Positions 1 through 10,500 are shown, numbered from the stretch's first letter. The stretch is DNA of 64,000 nucleotides from Meconema thalassinum (GCA_946902985.2 OX336400.1:170449043-170513042); one strand, 5' to 3'. Translations and numbers: made by a program. Notes: generated from the letters alone by a model not told the origin.

Positions 1-433
1 TGCCTGCTGATATGTCCAATTTTAAAATACATGTAACTTCTATACTAACAAATGGATTTCATCCAAAATTGGCACAACAAGATACCATAATATTTCAGAT
101 TATTTCTGACCAGCACACGGATGGTATTGTTGGCAACATGCTTTTACGCGTGCTGATAGATCCAGTGTCTTACTGCATGTAACTTCCATTTGACTTCAAC
201 CAAATGTTGTATTCTGTACCTTAAGAGATGGAACTAAGAATATATTCAGTCACCAGGGCTGCCAACTGTAGTGCTCTATTAGGCTACATTATACCAGGTA
301 TATTAATTTGAACTAATTAGATATTTCGATATTACCAACTTAATTTCGTCATTATTCTAGATAGGTTCATATACTGTAGAATAATCCTTGGCATGAAAAG
401 TAGGCTGTATAGTTCTTCACGGAACTTCTTGTT
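1..433 (+). mobile_element. HINE-like family A, 3' part (copy A1)
   Basis: This is the 3' part of a non-autonomous Helentron-like element; its 5' part lies before the window. It contains the family A body phrases, such as ggatttcatccaaaattgg, and ends with the shared family terminus: a GTTC/GAAC hairpin followed by CTTGTT. Its sequence returns inverted at 933-1375, giving arms of about 430 bp. Other family A copies lie near 933, 18576, 19508, 27312, 28758 and 52243. The bases after its end match the interior of the composite repeat at 22.8 kb, so it appears inserted into that repeat. The class assignment rests on end structure only. Confidence 0.6.
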
Positions 434-536
434 ATACTTGTGATCACACTGTCCTTATGCAAGGTTTCGACACTGATGTGTAACTATCTAACAGTCTGTT
501 ATTTCTTCACGCAAAATTTTATCTCCCGCAGAGACG

Positions 537-930
537 TTGGTTGGTTCCTCAGTTTAGGGGCTGCGACAACTTGGTCAAGTAACCCCGTGTACTTTGGGTG
601 TGTTTAGAATCTGCTGATAAACGGTGTTAATTGTGATGACTGTATTAGTCTGTAATTCAGGTAAGGTTTGCAGACGGTCAATTTTAAGTTGTAGTATCTA
701 ATTTTGTACCAAATACTACCGTCAACGACACCTAGCTGTGAACTTCGCTGCTAGATGCCATCGCAACCAGCAACTTGCAATGAAAGTTGTAACTTCCCCT
801 CCGAAGGAAAGCATGCTGAGGGATTTTTAGCGCTCTTAGAAAATCCGGTGACTTTGGCCGGCTTTGAACCAGCACCTTGGGCATAGACGTTCAGCATGCT
901 ACCAGTTAGCCGCTTCCCTCATAGTCAGAT
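537..930 (-). repeat. tRNA-derived SINE, family D (copy 1)
   Basis: A minus-strand SINE. Its tRNA-like head is at the right (about 855-925) and its (AACC)n-type tail at the left (ttggttggttcc). The body carries the shared phrase ggaaagcatgctgagggat. The head is decayed. Other copies of the family are near 7.75, 22.9, 35.35, 35.89 and 37.0 kb; the cleanest head, with both internal promoter boxes, is at 35.8 kb. Confidence 0.6.
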
Positions 931-932
931 GG

Positions 933-2357
933 AACAAGAAGTTCCGTGACGAACTAAAGAGCCTACTTTTCTTAAAATTAAGATTCATGCCAATGCTTAA
1001 TCTACAGTATATGAACCTATCTAGAATAAGGACGAAAATAAGTTGGTAATATCGAAAAGTCTTAATTAGTTCGAAATACTGTATACTAGGCATAATGTAG
1101 CCTAATAGAGCACTACAGTTGGCAGCCCTGGTGACTGAATATATTCTTAGTTCCACCTCTTAAGGTACAGAATACAAAATGTGGCTGAAGTCCAAAGGAC
1201 GTTACATGGAGTTAGACATGGATCTATTAGTACACGTAAAAGCATGTTGGCAACAATGTCATGCGAGTGATGGTCAGAAATAATCTGAAATATTATATCT
1301 TTTTGTGCCAATTTTGGATGAAATCCATTTGTTAGTATAGAAGTTACATGTATTTTAAAATTGGACTTATCATCAGGCATAGAATCATGCTGGCAACACT
1401 GACTTATTTTAATTACTCCAAATTAATCTAGAATGTCAGGCGCTATACGTGTGCAAAGTACAGAGCTGTTAGCTTGCATACTTTCTGATATATTGATATT
1501 AGGGTAAAAAATATAGACACCATTTATTAACAGTTGGCAGCCCTGATTGCTCTTAAGAATACTTATAGTCATATCTGTTATGTTACACATATCACATACG
1601 AAATTTGTTGAAATCCAACTGACAGTATAGAAGTTTCATGTATTTAAAAATTGGTCCTATCAGCTGGCTTAGAATCATGTTGGTAGAACTGACGTATATA
1701 AGTTACTCCAAATTAATGTAAAATGTCGGGTAATATACCAGTGTATAATTTAAAGCTGTCGGCTTGCATACTTTCTGATATATTGGTATTTGGATAAAAA
1801 ATAGAGAGAGCAATTATTAACAGTTGGCAGCCCTGGTGGCTCTTAAGAATACACTCAGTCATATCTGTTTACGTACACATATTACATACAAAATTTGGTT
1901 GAAATCCAATTGATAGTGTAGACGTTATATGCATTTAAAAATTGGACCTATCAGAAGGCTTAAAATTATTTTGGCAACACTGTCATATATGGCCTCCTGG
2001 AAATTAAACTGAAGTAGTATTATCTACATTTGTGCCAATTTTGGAATAGCTGCCATGTATACATTCCAGGATATCCAACATGGAGATCAAATTTCTAGTG
2101 CGTTTTTTAGCAGTTGGTAGCACTGACATCTTTTTCAAATATGGGCCTGAGATATTCCGTATACAACTTTACTCATACTAAATTTGGTTTCGATTGCTGC
2201 AGCCGTTTAGGAGTTGATAGAGAGGGACACACACACACAGCCATCCAGCCAGACAGACAGACAGAAGGACAGACCGACAGACAGACACATTTTCCCGGAT
2301 CGATCTCATAAGTCTACTTCTTCCTCATTTTTGCAAAGTGTGAAAAGTAGGCTAAAA
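933..2357 (-). mobile_element. HINE-like family A, near full length (copy A2)
   Basis: In reverse orientation. It opens at 933 with the complement of the family terminus (AACAAG, then the hairpin agttccgtgacgaact) and runs to the hairpin-bearing 5' end at about 2357, where gaaaagtaggcta mirrors the cctacttttc near 933. The interior shows a repeating unit of about 290 bp: comparable cores around gaagttacatg lie near 1341, 1631 and 1921. The last unit carries ccgtttaggagttgatag and is followed by CA and CAGA microsatellites at 2225-2290. No transposition protein is encoded. The element is nested in the composite repeat. Confidence 0.6.
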
Positions 2358-3071
2358 ATTAATGAGATCTCGTCAATGGCGTTGTCTTGGCAACCTCTGA
2401 TAGCTCATCCCTCATCAATTTAGAAGCGTTGTCATGGTAACCTCTGATAGCACTTGGCATTTTCTTTAATTCCGAAATCAGTTTTCACATCCATTGGCGT
2501 AATGGTGGGTCATATCAAAAATTCTTTCAGACAAAAGTTTTAGGTAATTATTAGGGGAATATTTTCCATTTTGTACGGTTTTGATATTGTGCCTATTAAG
2601 AGAGATATGATTAATGTTTCCCGAAAAACCCACTTTATCCACCCCTTTGGTCAATGATTGGTGCTATCAAAAAACTTATTAGACATCAATTTTTGGCACT
2701 TATCTTACACATATTATGAACTTTGAATGGATTCGATATTTCACGTATTAAGAGAGTTATAGCGAAATTTCACTTTTTCGAAAAATGCCCCCCATTTTCA
2801 TCCCCTTCGACCGATTTTTCCCATTAACAAACTCGACCGAGATTTTAATGGTATACTTATTATGTAAAAAATTCAAACTGATTGGGGCAAAATTACGGCA
2901 GTTATCGTGTCTACAAGAAACTGATATATACATAAATAATATATAAACTTTTGAACTGACGGTGGTTTTGGGGTCTGGGGGATGTGAAATGCGAAGATAT
3001 GTCGAAATTTTCCGGAAGTCGAAACATGGTACCCATTGCAATAGTTAGCTTTCTAATGAAATCTACCTAAA

Positions 3072-3352
3072 ACCAAGCTGGAAGTCCTAAGGGAAGTCAA
3101 AGAAGAGAGATGGTTATTGAAGGAAATGGGAAAAATAAAATATATTGGACTTATCATCAGACACAAAATTTTCATCGTTAACATTCTTGAAGGGAGAATG
3201 CTGGGAAAGAAAGGAAGAGGACGGCCTAGGACGAAGTATTTGGAAGACATCAAGAATAGAATGGGATGTGACAATTACATGGAACTGAAACAACCGCCAA
3301 CGACAGAAGAGTGTGGTTGCATCGACAAGACATTAGCCTTTAGAATATGAAT
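3072..3352 (+). pseudogene. Non-LTR retrotransposon ORF2 C-terminal fragment
   Basis: A short piece of the C-terminal region of a LINE reverse-transcriptase polyprotein. The recognisable signature is the basic stretch KKGRGRPRTKYLEDI, which follows the thumb region in many arthropod LINEs. No reverse-transcriptase palm motifs remain, so this is a dead remnant. It abuts the composite repeat on the left and another LINE fragment on the right. Confidence 0.55.
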
Positions 3353-3354
3353 TA

Positions 3355-4580
3355 ATGAATGTCCAGAAGAATACAACTCGGGAGTGCTTTCTACCAACAG
3401 GTATGGGGACTAGTATGGAACAAGGATATACCAATTAAGGCTAAAGAAGTTATGTACAATAGTACATTATGCAACGAGCCTATAATTAAGACACGAGTAT
3501 TTTTTATAAAACGAGCGTATGCGAGTTTTATAATTTCCATACGAGTGTCTTAATTACTATTATAGGCGAGTTGCATACGACTGTTTATGTTCGACGATAA
3601 GTATAACTTTATTATATGTTTTAACATAAATATTCATAAATATCTGTTGAGAGTCAGCTACTCGAATTTTGTGATCGCAGAGCGAGCGTTGGGTGTTATA
3701 TCACTGTCTTTCAAGATCTCTGGACGACCGACGCATGCGCTCTGTGTGCTTGCAATGCCATATGCAGGCCATATGTTTACATCTGCCGCCCCTCAGTAAT
3801 ATTGTCACTGGAGTTGTTTGAAGACAATGAATGCGCTGTGTAGAATTTATATTAAGGTACAGTGCTATTTGTTGTCTCATATTCGCCAGTTTATTTACGC
3901 GAACATATGGACGGTGCGTATTCCATGTCGGTAATTTATTATAGTTCGATGTTGTGTTTATGTCCGACATGTTGGATTTTGAGGGCACGCGTGAAGGTAT
4001 CGTTACCTAATTGGTCAATGAACGAGGTCTGATTGGATGGAGAAACTGTATCATAATAAAAAGAGTGTTATAAAGACCATCATTATGATACAGTTTTCTG
4101 ACACATAATAGTGAGGGTCGAACATAAAGCATATTATGTTCCTATAATGACATATGCAGCAGAAACGTGGACAATGACTGAGAGGGATGAGAGCAGAGTA
4201 CAGGCAGCCGAGATGAGATTCCTGATAAGTATGGTCCAGAAAACGAGGAGAGACAGAGTGAGAAATGAAGATATACGGAAAGAACTGGGAGTACAGAAGC
4301 TAAATGACAAACTGGAGAAAAACAGTTTGAGATGGTTTGGACATGTCCAACGGATGAATGAAGTAAGGCTACCAAGACGAGCACTGGAACGACGGATGAC
4401 AGGGAAGAGAGGACGAGGAAGACCAAGAATGCGTTGGATGGACTAGAAAACGGAACCTGTATTGGAACACCGTGTCAGAAGAGGAATGGTGGAACGACAG
4501 AACAAAGTGGAGAGGAACCATATTTACCCCCACCAAATGCCAACTGGAAAAGGGGAAATGAAGACGATGATGATGATGAA
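3355..4580 (+). pseudogene. LINE ORF2 3' end, split by a Crypton-like insertion
   Basis: LINE coding sequence occupies 3355-3459 and resumes at about 4126-4446, with YAAETWTMTERDESRVQAAE and the terminal GRGRPRMRWMD. When the 3460-4125 insert is disregarded, the reading frame runs across the junction without a gap, which fixes the insertion point. The 3' end carries a GAT-type microsatellite at about 4565-4580, the tail style of RTE-like LINEs. The copy is 5' truncated. Clade assignment is tentative. Confidence 0.6.
3460..4125 (-). mobile_element. Crypton-like non-autonomous element, copy 1
   Basis: Reverse-oriented copy of the family seen best at 21191-22059. Its frame at 3701-3988 (-) retains RVNKLANMRQQIALYLNI and a decayed version of the His-Cys-Phe motif region found in the C-terminal half of tyrosine recombinases. 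A long imperfect hairpin (about 3478-3573) lies at its left end and a second at about 4048-4098 (aaactgtatcataat pairing with attatgatacagttt). It interrupts a LINE cleanly, and no clear target duplication is seen, which fits Crypton behaviour. Confidence 0.55.
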
Positions 4581-4716
4581 TCTCCAAAAGTGCAGGAAAC
4601 ACCTGTCACAGTAGAGAAAAAAATATATTATCAGCCAAGATCAAGAGATATTGAGAGAGCATCCAAGAAGAAATAGTCATAAGCGCTCCTCAGTGGACAT
4701 AAATAAATAATAATAA

Positions 4717-4830
4717 TTAGCGTACCAGTGCGAGAACTCTCGCATGTGTATAAACCACCCGCCTGGCTTTACTGTTATGCAGGCTTCGTGTATTAACCAC
4801 CCGCCTGGCATTACTGTTATGCGGGCTTCT
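4717..4830 (-). mobile_element. Helitron-like 3' terminus with short tandem repeat
   Basis: Read on the minus strand, the end shows the hairpin tgcgagagttctcgca, a short spacer and CTAA, matching the hairpin-plus-CTRR layout of canonical Helitron 3' ends. A very similar cap sits at 14970-14998 on the plus strand, where it ends in CTAG. Next to it are two copies of a 42-bp repeat (aaccacccgcctggc at about 4756 and 4798). The extent of the element is unclear and no protein is seen. Confidence 0.4.
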
Positions 4831-5109
4831 ATAAATATGTTTATTTGTTTAAACGCACGTTTTAAACAAATTGTCGATACTTGTGAAATCAGAGAGCAAT
4901 TCGTCACTGCTGCTGTTGCACAATGGGTTGTGTGCGATCCAAGTGTACAGACTACCCGCCCAGCTCTAGTGCTATTCGTCTGTACGCGACACAGTTCTGC
5001 AGTGGCTATCGTCTTGTTTATTTGTTTCAAAGCACTTTATAAACAACAACAAACAAATATATTTTAGTTGACTTTTCAAGAAATGCAAGATTTTTGCTGT
5101 ACTATTGAG

Positions 5110-5190
5110 ACGATTTGGAAGATTTTGGTACAAACCACACCTTCTAACTCCCTCTGGTTTAGGAGCTTGGGTTTTGTGAAACATACACCT
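5110..5190. repeat. Short interspersed repeat shared with 47.9 kb
   Basis: The stretch around acaaaccacaccttctaact and aaacatacaccttagcg recurs at about 47925-47990. It lies just upstream of the small-peptide gene exon. Nothing indicates its class. Confidence 0.45.
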
Positions 5191-5331
5191 TAGCGTATTA
5201 TATCAATAATAATAATTATGAGAAACATACACCTCACATATTTAAAAATATAACAGCGTTTTGAAATAAATAGTGCAAATTAAAATTGTGACTATAAACA
5301 AAGTTGAAGGTCAATTTTGTTCTTCCCGCAG

Positions 5332-7668
5332 ATGCTTGTTGTTCTGCTGATGGCTGCTGTAGTAATGTCCTCCCCTCAGATTGTGCTGCATCGCCAAGGT
5401 AACTACTGTACTACAACGTTCATATAAAATTTCGGAAATCTGCTAATCAGTGTAATTATTCACATAATTATTGATGAATATCAATAAATGTAAAACAAAA
5501 GTAATAGAATGCAGCCGACAAAATTCAGAAACCTCTATGGACATCAAATTGGCAGGTGAAGTAGGAAGTAGGAGACTTCTGTTACTTAGGAAGCAAAATA
5601 ACCAGTGATGGACGAAGCAAAGAGGATATAAAAATTAGGTTGGCTCAGGCAAGGAAAGCATTTCTACAGAAAAGGAATATGTTGACATTGAATATAGATT
5701 TAGGTATTAGGAAGTCATTTTTGAAAGCCTTTGTCTGGAGCGTGGCGCTCTATGGAAGTGAAACTTCGACTATTGGTGCAGCAGAAAAGAGGAGAATGAA
5801 AGCGTTTTAAATGTGGTGTTACAGTAGAATGATGAAGATCAGATAGAGTAACAAATGAAGAAGTATTAAGACGAGTGGGAGAGGAGAGATGTTTCTGGCG
5901 ACTGCAAAGGAAGAGAAGAGGACACATACTAAGACATCCAGGAATTGGAAACTTAGTTTTGGAAAGAAGGGTTGAGGACAAGAACTGTAGGGGTAGACCA
6001 AGATTAGAGTACGTTAAACAGATTGCCTCGGATGTAGGGTGTAGTGGATATGAAAGAGATGAAACTATTAGATCAGGACAGGGAGGAATAGAGTGCCGCA
6101 TCAAACCAGTCAAAAGTCTGAAGGCTCAAACAGACAATTTTTTTGTTGGTTGTACGGAGCACATGTGCCTAGGAGGACAAGGAGAAGAAACAACCCAATT
6201 GGTTGGGCAAGACTTGAAGAAAGTAGATAGTTTTAGCTACTTAGGTTCAACAGTGTCCAGTGATGGCAATTCAGACATGGCAATAGCCCGCAGAGTTCAG
6301 GTAGGATGGATGAACTGGAAACGGACGTCAGGAATTGTGTGAGAGAAGGATAAACCTGAGGACTAAAGGAATAGTGTATACGTCAGTAGTGAGATTGCAA
6401 TGATTTATGGAGCAGAGACATGGGCACCTACTAAGGCACATTGAAAGGCAATGGATGTGGCCGAAATGAAAATGTTGAGAAGAATTTGTGGCGTCACTAG
6501 AGCCGATAGCATTAGAAATGAGAGACTAAGAGTACAGGACAGCTGCACAGAAGAAATCCCTTTTGTTCCAAAAACTGTGCTATGGTTGGCTTTTTGTAAA
6601 TCGTTAGAAAAGCACAAAAAATATTAACTCGGAATTTTAGAATAATTTGCACGATCATTTTGACGGAAAACTCAAAAAAAACATTGAAAAGCGTTTCTCT
6701 CTGAATCGACGTATTTTAAAGAAAAGTTTTTTAAACAAAAAATGTAGAGGACATTGTCGCCTACAATTCGTCTCATTGATGTTATGTTATAAGTTTTGAA
6801 ATGCAGAAGCTAGGTGGCGCCAAAGTTTCCAAAAATGTTTAAATAAATGTTGCAGACAATTTTGATAGGAACAAATATTTTCTAGGACAAAAAGTGAAAA
6901 AACACCTTTTTTTTTGAAATTTTGGCGCCACCTAGCTTCTGCATTTCAAAACGTATGACATGACCTCAATGAGACGAATTGTAGGTGACAATGTCCTCTA
7001 CATTTTTTGTTTAAAAAACTTGTCTTTAAAATACGCTGATTCAGAGAAAAACGCTTTTCAATGTTTTTTGTGTTTTCCGACAAAATGGTCGTGCAAATTA
7101 TTCTAAAATTTAGAGTTAAGCTTTTTTGTGTTTTTCTAACGATTTACAAAAAGCCAACCATAGCACAGTTTTTGGAACAAAACCATTCCAGCTGTACTGT
7201 ACTATAAGAGGCAGTGTTAAAGTAACGGAGATATTAAAGAAGGTTCAAGAGATAAGACTACAGAGGTATGGACATGTCATGAGAAGGGACGACACTTATG
7301 TTGCCAAGAGAATGACAGTAGAGGTAGTGGAAGGGGACAGAGGAAGGGGAAGACGAAGCAAAAGATGGAGGGACTGTATACAAGATGACTTGAGGGAGAA
7401 ACATCTAAGGGAAGAGGACGGTTGGGACCGAGGGAAATGGTGAAGACTTGTCAGGAACGTCGACCCCACTTGAGTGGGAAAAGACGAAGGAAAAGAAGAA
7501 GAAGTATTTTCATTTGAAATTTTATAGCAATAACACTTAATATACCATTGAGTGTATTCTTGTGTTTACATACAAAATAAGCAGACATCGTGGATACTTT
7601 ATTTTTTTTATATATATTCCTTCACAGCTCGTTCGAGCAGCAGCAGTAGCAGCGCTTCCAGTGGATAA
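5332..7668 (+). CDS. Small secreted peptide gene, two coding exons (5332-5398, 7628-7668)
   Basis: Not recognised as a named gene. Exon one follows a pyrimidine-rich acceptor (ttcttcccgcag), starts with ATG at 5332 and ends at a CAAG|GTAACT donor (5398/5399). It encodes a hydrophobic N-terminus, MLVVLLMAAVVMSSPQ, that reads as a signal peptide. Exon two follows a strong acceptor (tattccttcacag) at 7628. The phase-1 donor joins it in frame to a short Ser-rich tail ending at TAA 7666-7668; AATAAA follows at 7708-7713. The predicted product is 35 residues, with little mature peptide beyond the signal. The 2.2-kb intron is full of LINE and foldback sequence. Because ATG is the first codon after the acceptor, an upstream exon (coding or 5' UTR) is likely and not seen. 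Further small exons are possible. Confidence 0.5.
5510..6118 (+). pseudogene. LINE ORF2 C-terminal fragment in intron
   Basis: Frameshifted remnant of a non-LTR reverse transcriptase C-terminal half. Visible pieces include YLGSKITSDGRSKEDIK, LYGSETSTIGAAEKRRMKAF and GRPRLEYVKQIASDVGCSG, the usual order in an arthropod LINE family. In-frame stops and at least two frameshifts (near 5810 and 5860) make it non-functional. It lies in the sense orientation inside the intron of the small-peptide gene. Confidence 0.65.
6180..7500 (+). pseudogene. Second LINE 3' end, split by a foldback element
   Basis: LINE coding sequence at about 6200-6530 (LKKVDSFSYLGSTVSSDGN and a decayed tyrosine-rich region) resumes at about 7209-7443 with SVKVTEILKKVQEIRLQRYG and HVMRRDDTYVAKRM. 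The frame is continuous once the 6531-7203 insert is disregarded. The 3' end has a GAA-rich tail at about 7490-7505. It belongs to a different family from the fragment just upstream. Stops before 6420 show it was already dead. Confidence 0.65.
6531..7203. mobile_element. Foldback (long inverted repeat) element
   Basis: Two arms of roughly 280-300 bp in inverted orientation around a loop of about 100 bp (about 6833-6930). The same short frame (MCFSNDLQKANHS...) is readable on both strands, which shows how alike the arms are. Ends are AGTACAG with near-matching complements, and the flanking LINE carries TAAG on both sides (6527-6530 and 7205-7208), a likely target duplication. No protein is encoded. 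The arms contain ctaggtggcgcc near the loop. Confidence 0.7.
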
Positions 7669-7735
7669 GACAGGCACTATTAGCAATATGTTGTAATCAT
7701 TCTTTATAATAAAAGTTTACCAAAAAATAATACAA
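7628..7735 (+). promoter_or_regulatory. Terminal exon 3' UTR and poly(A) signal of the small-peptide gene
   Basis: After the stop codon at 7666-7668 a short 3' UTR contains the canonical AATAAA at 7708-7713, 40 nt past the stop, followed by A-rich sequence around 7720-7732. Together with the upstream pyrimidine tract (7603-7625) this supports a real terminal exon rather than chance. Confidence 0.45.
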
Positions 7736-7740
7736 TCTGT

Positions 7741-8130
7741 ACATTTCCCATTATTTATTATTTATTTATCGTATGTCTTTTAGTGCCTGAAGGGTCGGAG
7801 GGCACCCATAGGGTGAGCTACAAGTTCCGTTCAATTTCAAGTAGTTCCAACTTTCGCTACCAGATGTCAATGATACCTAGTGGTGAACTTTCGAACTTTG
7901 ATAGAGTGTTCCAACGAAATCTAAGCTAGACTTTTAGCTTCACACAAGTTTAGTCTGTGGTAGGATCTTTTACGTGCCATAAATGTATGACATGGGACCA
8001 CGGGCTTTCCTTCCCCTCCGAAGGAAGGCATACTGAAGGATTTTAACGCTCTTAAGAAATCCGACGACTTTGGCCGGGTTTGAACCCTCTATCTTGGGCA
8101 CAGCAGTTCAGCATGCTACACACTACGCTA
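7741..8130 (-). repeat. tRNA-derived SINE, family D (copy 2)
   Basis: Minus-strand copy. The tRNA-like head, near 8065-8130, includes a recognisable B-box complement (gggtttgaaccct). The body phrase tccgaaggaaggcatactga is shared with the other copies, and the left side is a TTTA-rich tail at 7741-7768. It lies just beyond the small-peptide gene's poly(A) signal. Confidence 0.6.
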
Positions 8131-8219
8131 GAGATATCTAGCGGTCAGAAGAGAAGTCACTTAAACCAGCCAATAACAAGCAGCCATTCAAATCAATATA
8201 TCCCTAAAGCCCTGTGCCG

Positions 8220-8350
8220 ATGAGGATATCCGCGGATAAACCCACGGATATCCGCAAAATTTTCGCCATTGCGGATATAGTCTGCATGGATGTGCGGATA
8301 GCGTATACGCTGCGGATAAAGTTTAGACTAAACTTGCGGATAGTTCTTGA
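8220..8350. repeat. Cluster of GCGGATA / TATCCGC motifs
   Basis: Within 130 bp the heptamer TATCCGC or its complement occurs at least six times in both orientations, including the palindrome tatccgcggata near 8227. Such short repeats in both orientations often form the subterminal regions of DNA transposons, but no transposase or clear ends are visible here. Confidence 0.5.
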
Positions 8351-8589
8351 ATACCATGTTGAACTGGATTTATTACAACAATTTTAGTTTTTGAAATCCC
8401 GCTTATAGCGCTATTTCTCATATCTAAAAGAGGGAAAATTCCGTATAAATTCAAAGAAAAGCACTGTATTTGAGATGTTTTAGTAATGATAATAATATTA
8501 ATAGTAATAATAATGAAGAACATCAAACTACAGTATTAATAACATATTTCCAATTACTTATTTTTTCCAAATTATTTTCCTAGTTTCAG

Positions 8590-9320
8590 TGCTACGCTAG
8601 AACTATCTAGCGATCAGTAGTGAAATCAGTTTAAGTAGCCAATCACAGGCAGCCATTCAAAATCGATATATCACGACAAATCGATTTGAAAGGCCGCCTG
8701 TTGTTTCAGTGCTGCGCTAGAGCTGTCTTGCGGTCAGGAGTGAAATCATTTTAACTAGCCTAACACAGTCAGCAATTCAAAATCAATATATCACGACAGA
8801 TCGATTTGAAAGGCTGCCTGTTGTTCCATTGCTATGCTAGAGCTATCTAGCGGTCAGGAGTGAAATCAGTTTAACAAGCCAATCACAGGCAGCCATTCAA
8901 AATCGATATATCAAGGCAAATCGATTTGAAAGGCTGTCTGTTGTTTCAGTGATACGCTAGAGCTATCTAGCGATCAGCAGTGAAATCAGTTTAAGTAGCC
9001 AATCATAGGCAGCCATTAAAATCAATTTTCTGTATCACGATAAATCGATTTGAATGGCTGCTTGTGATTGGCTAGTTTAAGTGATTTCACTTCTGACCGC
9101 TAGATGGCTCTAGCGTAGCACTGGAGTCGGAAGTAACGATATCTCTGTTATATAGATATATCACAACAAATCGAGTTTCGTTCACGATGTCCCGATTTAG
9201 TAAACGAAACTCGATTTGTCGTGATATATCGATTAGAATGGCTGCCAATGATTGACTAGTTAAAGTGATTTCGCTTCTGACCACTAGATAGCTCTAACGT
9301 AGCACTGAAGCGTCAAGTTG
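8590..9320. repeat. MITE-like 120-bp tandem units with inverted partner
   Basis: Four direct units begin near 8591, 8711, 8831 and 8951 with exactly 120-bp spacing, each starting like gctacgctagagctatctag and containing aatcgatatatcacgacaaa. At about 9030-9120 and 9225-9310 the same sequence appears inverted, so the block looks like a MITE whose ends were amplified in tandem. A further single end lies at about 8118-8200. No coding sequence. Confidence 0.65.
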
Positions 9321-9720
9321 GAAGTAACGATGTGTTTAATAACCTCTGCTGCTATAGTATTTATGGCATTGTGTGTAATTATTAGGATCGAGGATGGGAT
9401 AGGTGCTCCGGATCTTGAAATAAAGTACTAATGCGGCTTTTTCCTGGAGGGAGTATGAGCCAACTCTGAAGAAAATACCACACTCTGGTTAGCTGCTATC
9501 AGCGCCGGGATTAGAAACTCCAATTTCCGGACTTGATGCTCCTCCCCCGTCGTGGTAAGCAACCTAAAGCCCACGGCTACGCCGAAGGGCAAACCAATAA
9601 ATGAAACACCAATATTCATTCACTGTGTTATTGTTATTTGGTATCAGAAATGAATAAGAGACATTCAGTTTATTTTATAAGGGCGGATCAAAAGGTAACG
9701 CACAATGATTTACATAGGGA
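9321..9720. other. Unassigned stretch with a possible mariner-type end
   Basis: No convincing gene. The segment gggcggatcaaaaggtaacg at about 9681-9700 resembles the terminal inverted repeat style of mariner elements, but no partner end or transposase was found. The open frame at 9428-9619 (-) is not recognised and has no other support. Confidence 0.25.
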
Positions 9721-9845
9721 TATATTTATTAGGTAGCAAACAAAAGTAATATTTTGAGCATTTTATCAACTTAATACTAGTCAAGTTCTTGTCAAATTTC
9801 TTCCATCGTAAAACCGGTTTATATATACTGGTTCTTTGTTTACAG

Positions 9846-10057
9846 AACACAATTTCCAGGCTGTATGGCCAACTGCGGAGGACCGAACAGCCACGGTGCT
9901 CGCTTACACATCTCAGCATCGGTTTCAACAAATGCAAGTTGGAAGGCTCAAGGTCAGAAGCATTTCCCAGCCAAATTGCACAAGTTTATGGGACAGTGGT
10001 TTCTATATGAACCGCCTGTCATACGGATAGATTATGCTTTCAAAGATGCTGTTTGTT
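9846..10057 (+). CDS. Candidate terminal exon, unknown product
   Basis: A block with clearly higher GC than its AT-rich surroundings follows a good acceptor (ttctttgtttacag at 9832-9845). One frame runs through MANCGGPNSHGARLHISASV to a stop at 10055-10057, and the other two forward frames are also open for 60-70 codons, so the coding frame cannot be chosen. No homology is recognised. It may equally be an old transposon piece, since a possible mariner-type end lies 150 bp upstream. Confidence 0.2.
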
Positions 10058-10079
10058 GAGACTTTACGCCAAATTTAGG

Positions 10080-10500
10080 ATAATTTTCATGCCGAATTGC
10101 TAGTATTTCTAAAAATCAAAAATATCTACGTAATGTATTGGATAATAATTAAAAAATTAAAACTAAAAACATTAACAATTAGAGTGTAAAAATAAAATAA
10201 AAATACAGAAATAAAAATCTTAAAAACAAAATTACAATAATAAAAGAAATATAAAAATGAAAATATTAAACATAACTAAAAAAGATTTATGAAAATAATT
10301 GTAAAAATCAATTCGAAATTAGTAAATTAAGTAATTAATTCAATAAAATTATCAAAATTAAATCTATAAGAACATAAATTGAAAATTGAACTTAAATAAA
10401 TATTAAAATTAGAGAAACTAAAAAACAATATTAATATTTATAATAATTAAAATTAATTAAAATGTAAAAACACATAAAAAATTGTTTTGCTTAAAAGGGT
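10080..10500. repeat. A-rich low-complexity region
   Basis: Poly-A-rich sequence made mostly of aaaat, taaaa and attaaa words with very little C or G. No motif or frame stands out. It could be the eroded tail of a retroelement. Confidence 0.5.

Larger units (their letters stand above)
434..3066 (+). repeat. Composite interspersed repeat, copy 1, split by HINE-like A2
   Basis: An unclassified repeat also seen at 22548-23990 (+) and 36285-37725 (-). Here it consists of a left flank (434-536), an embedded SINE (537-930), the nested HINE-like element A2 (933-2357) and the right part (2358-3066). The right part ends in GAAATCTACCT, and AGGTAGATTTCA occurs inverted at the opposite end of the other copies, suggesting 12-bp terminal inverted repeats. 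The uninterrupted copy at 22.5 kb shows the sequence without A2. No coding capacity was found; short frames on either strand are incidental. Confidence 0.55.

Noticed and set aside
899..1156. 85-codon minus-strand frame
   Set aside because: It lies wholly inside HINE-like A2 and similar frames recur in other copies. The sequence is a repeat without conserved coding pattern.
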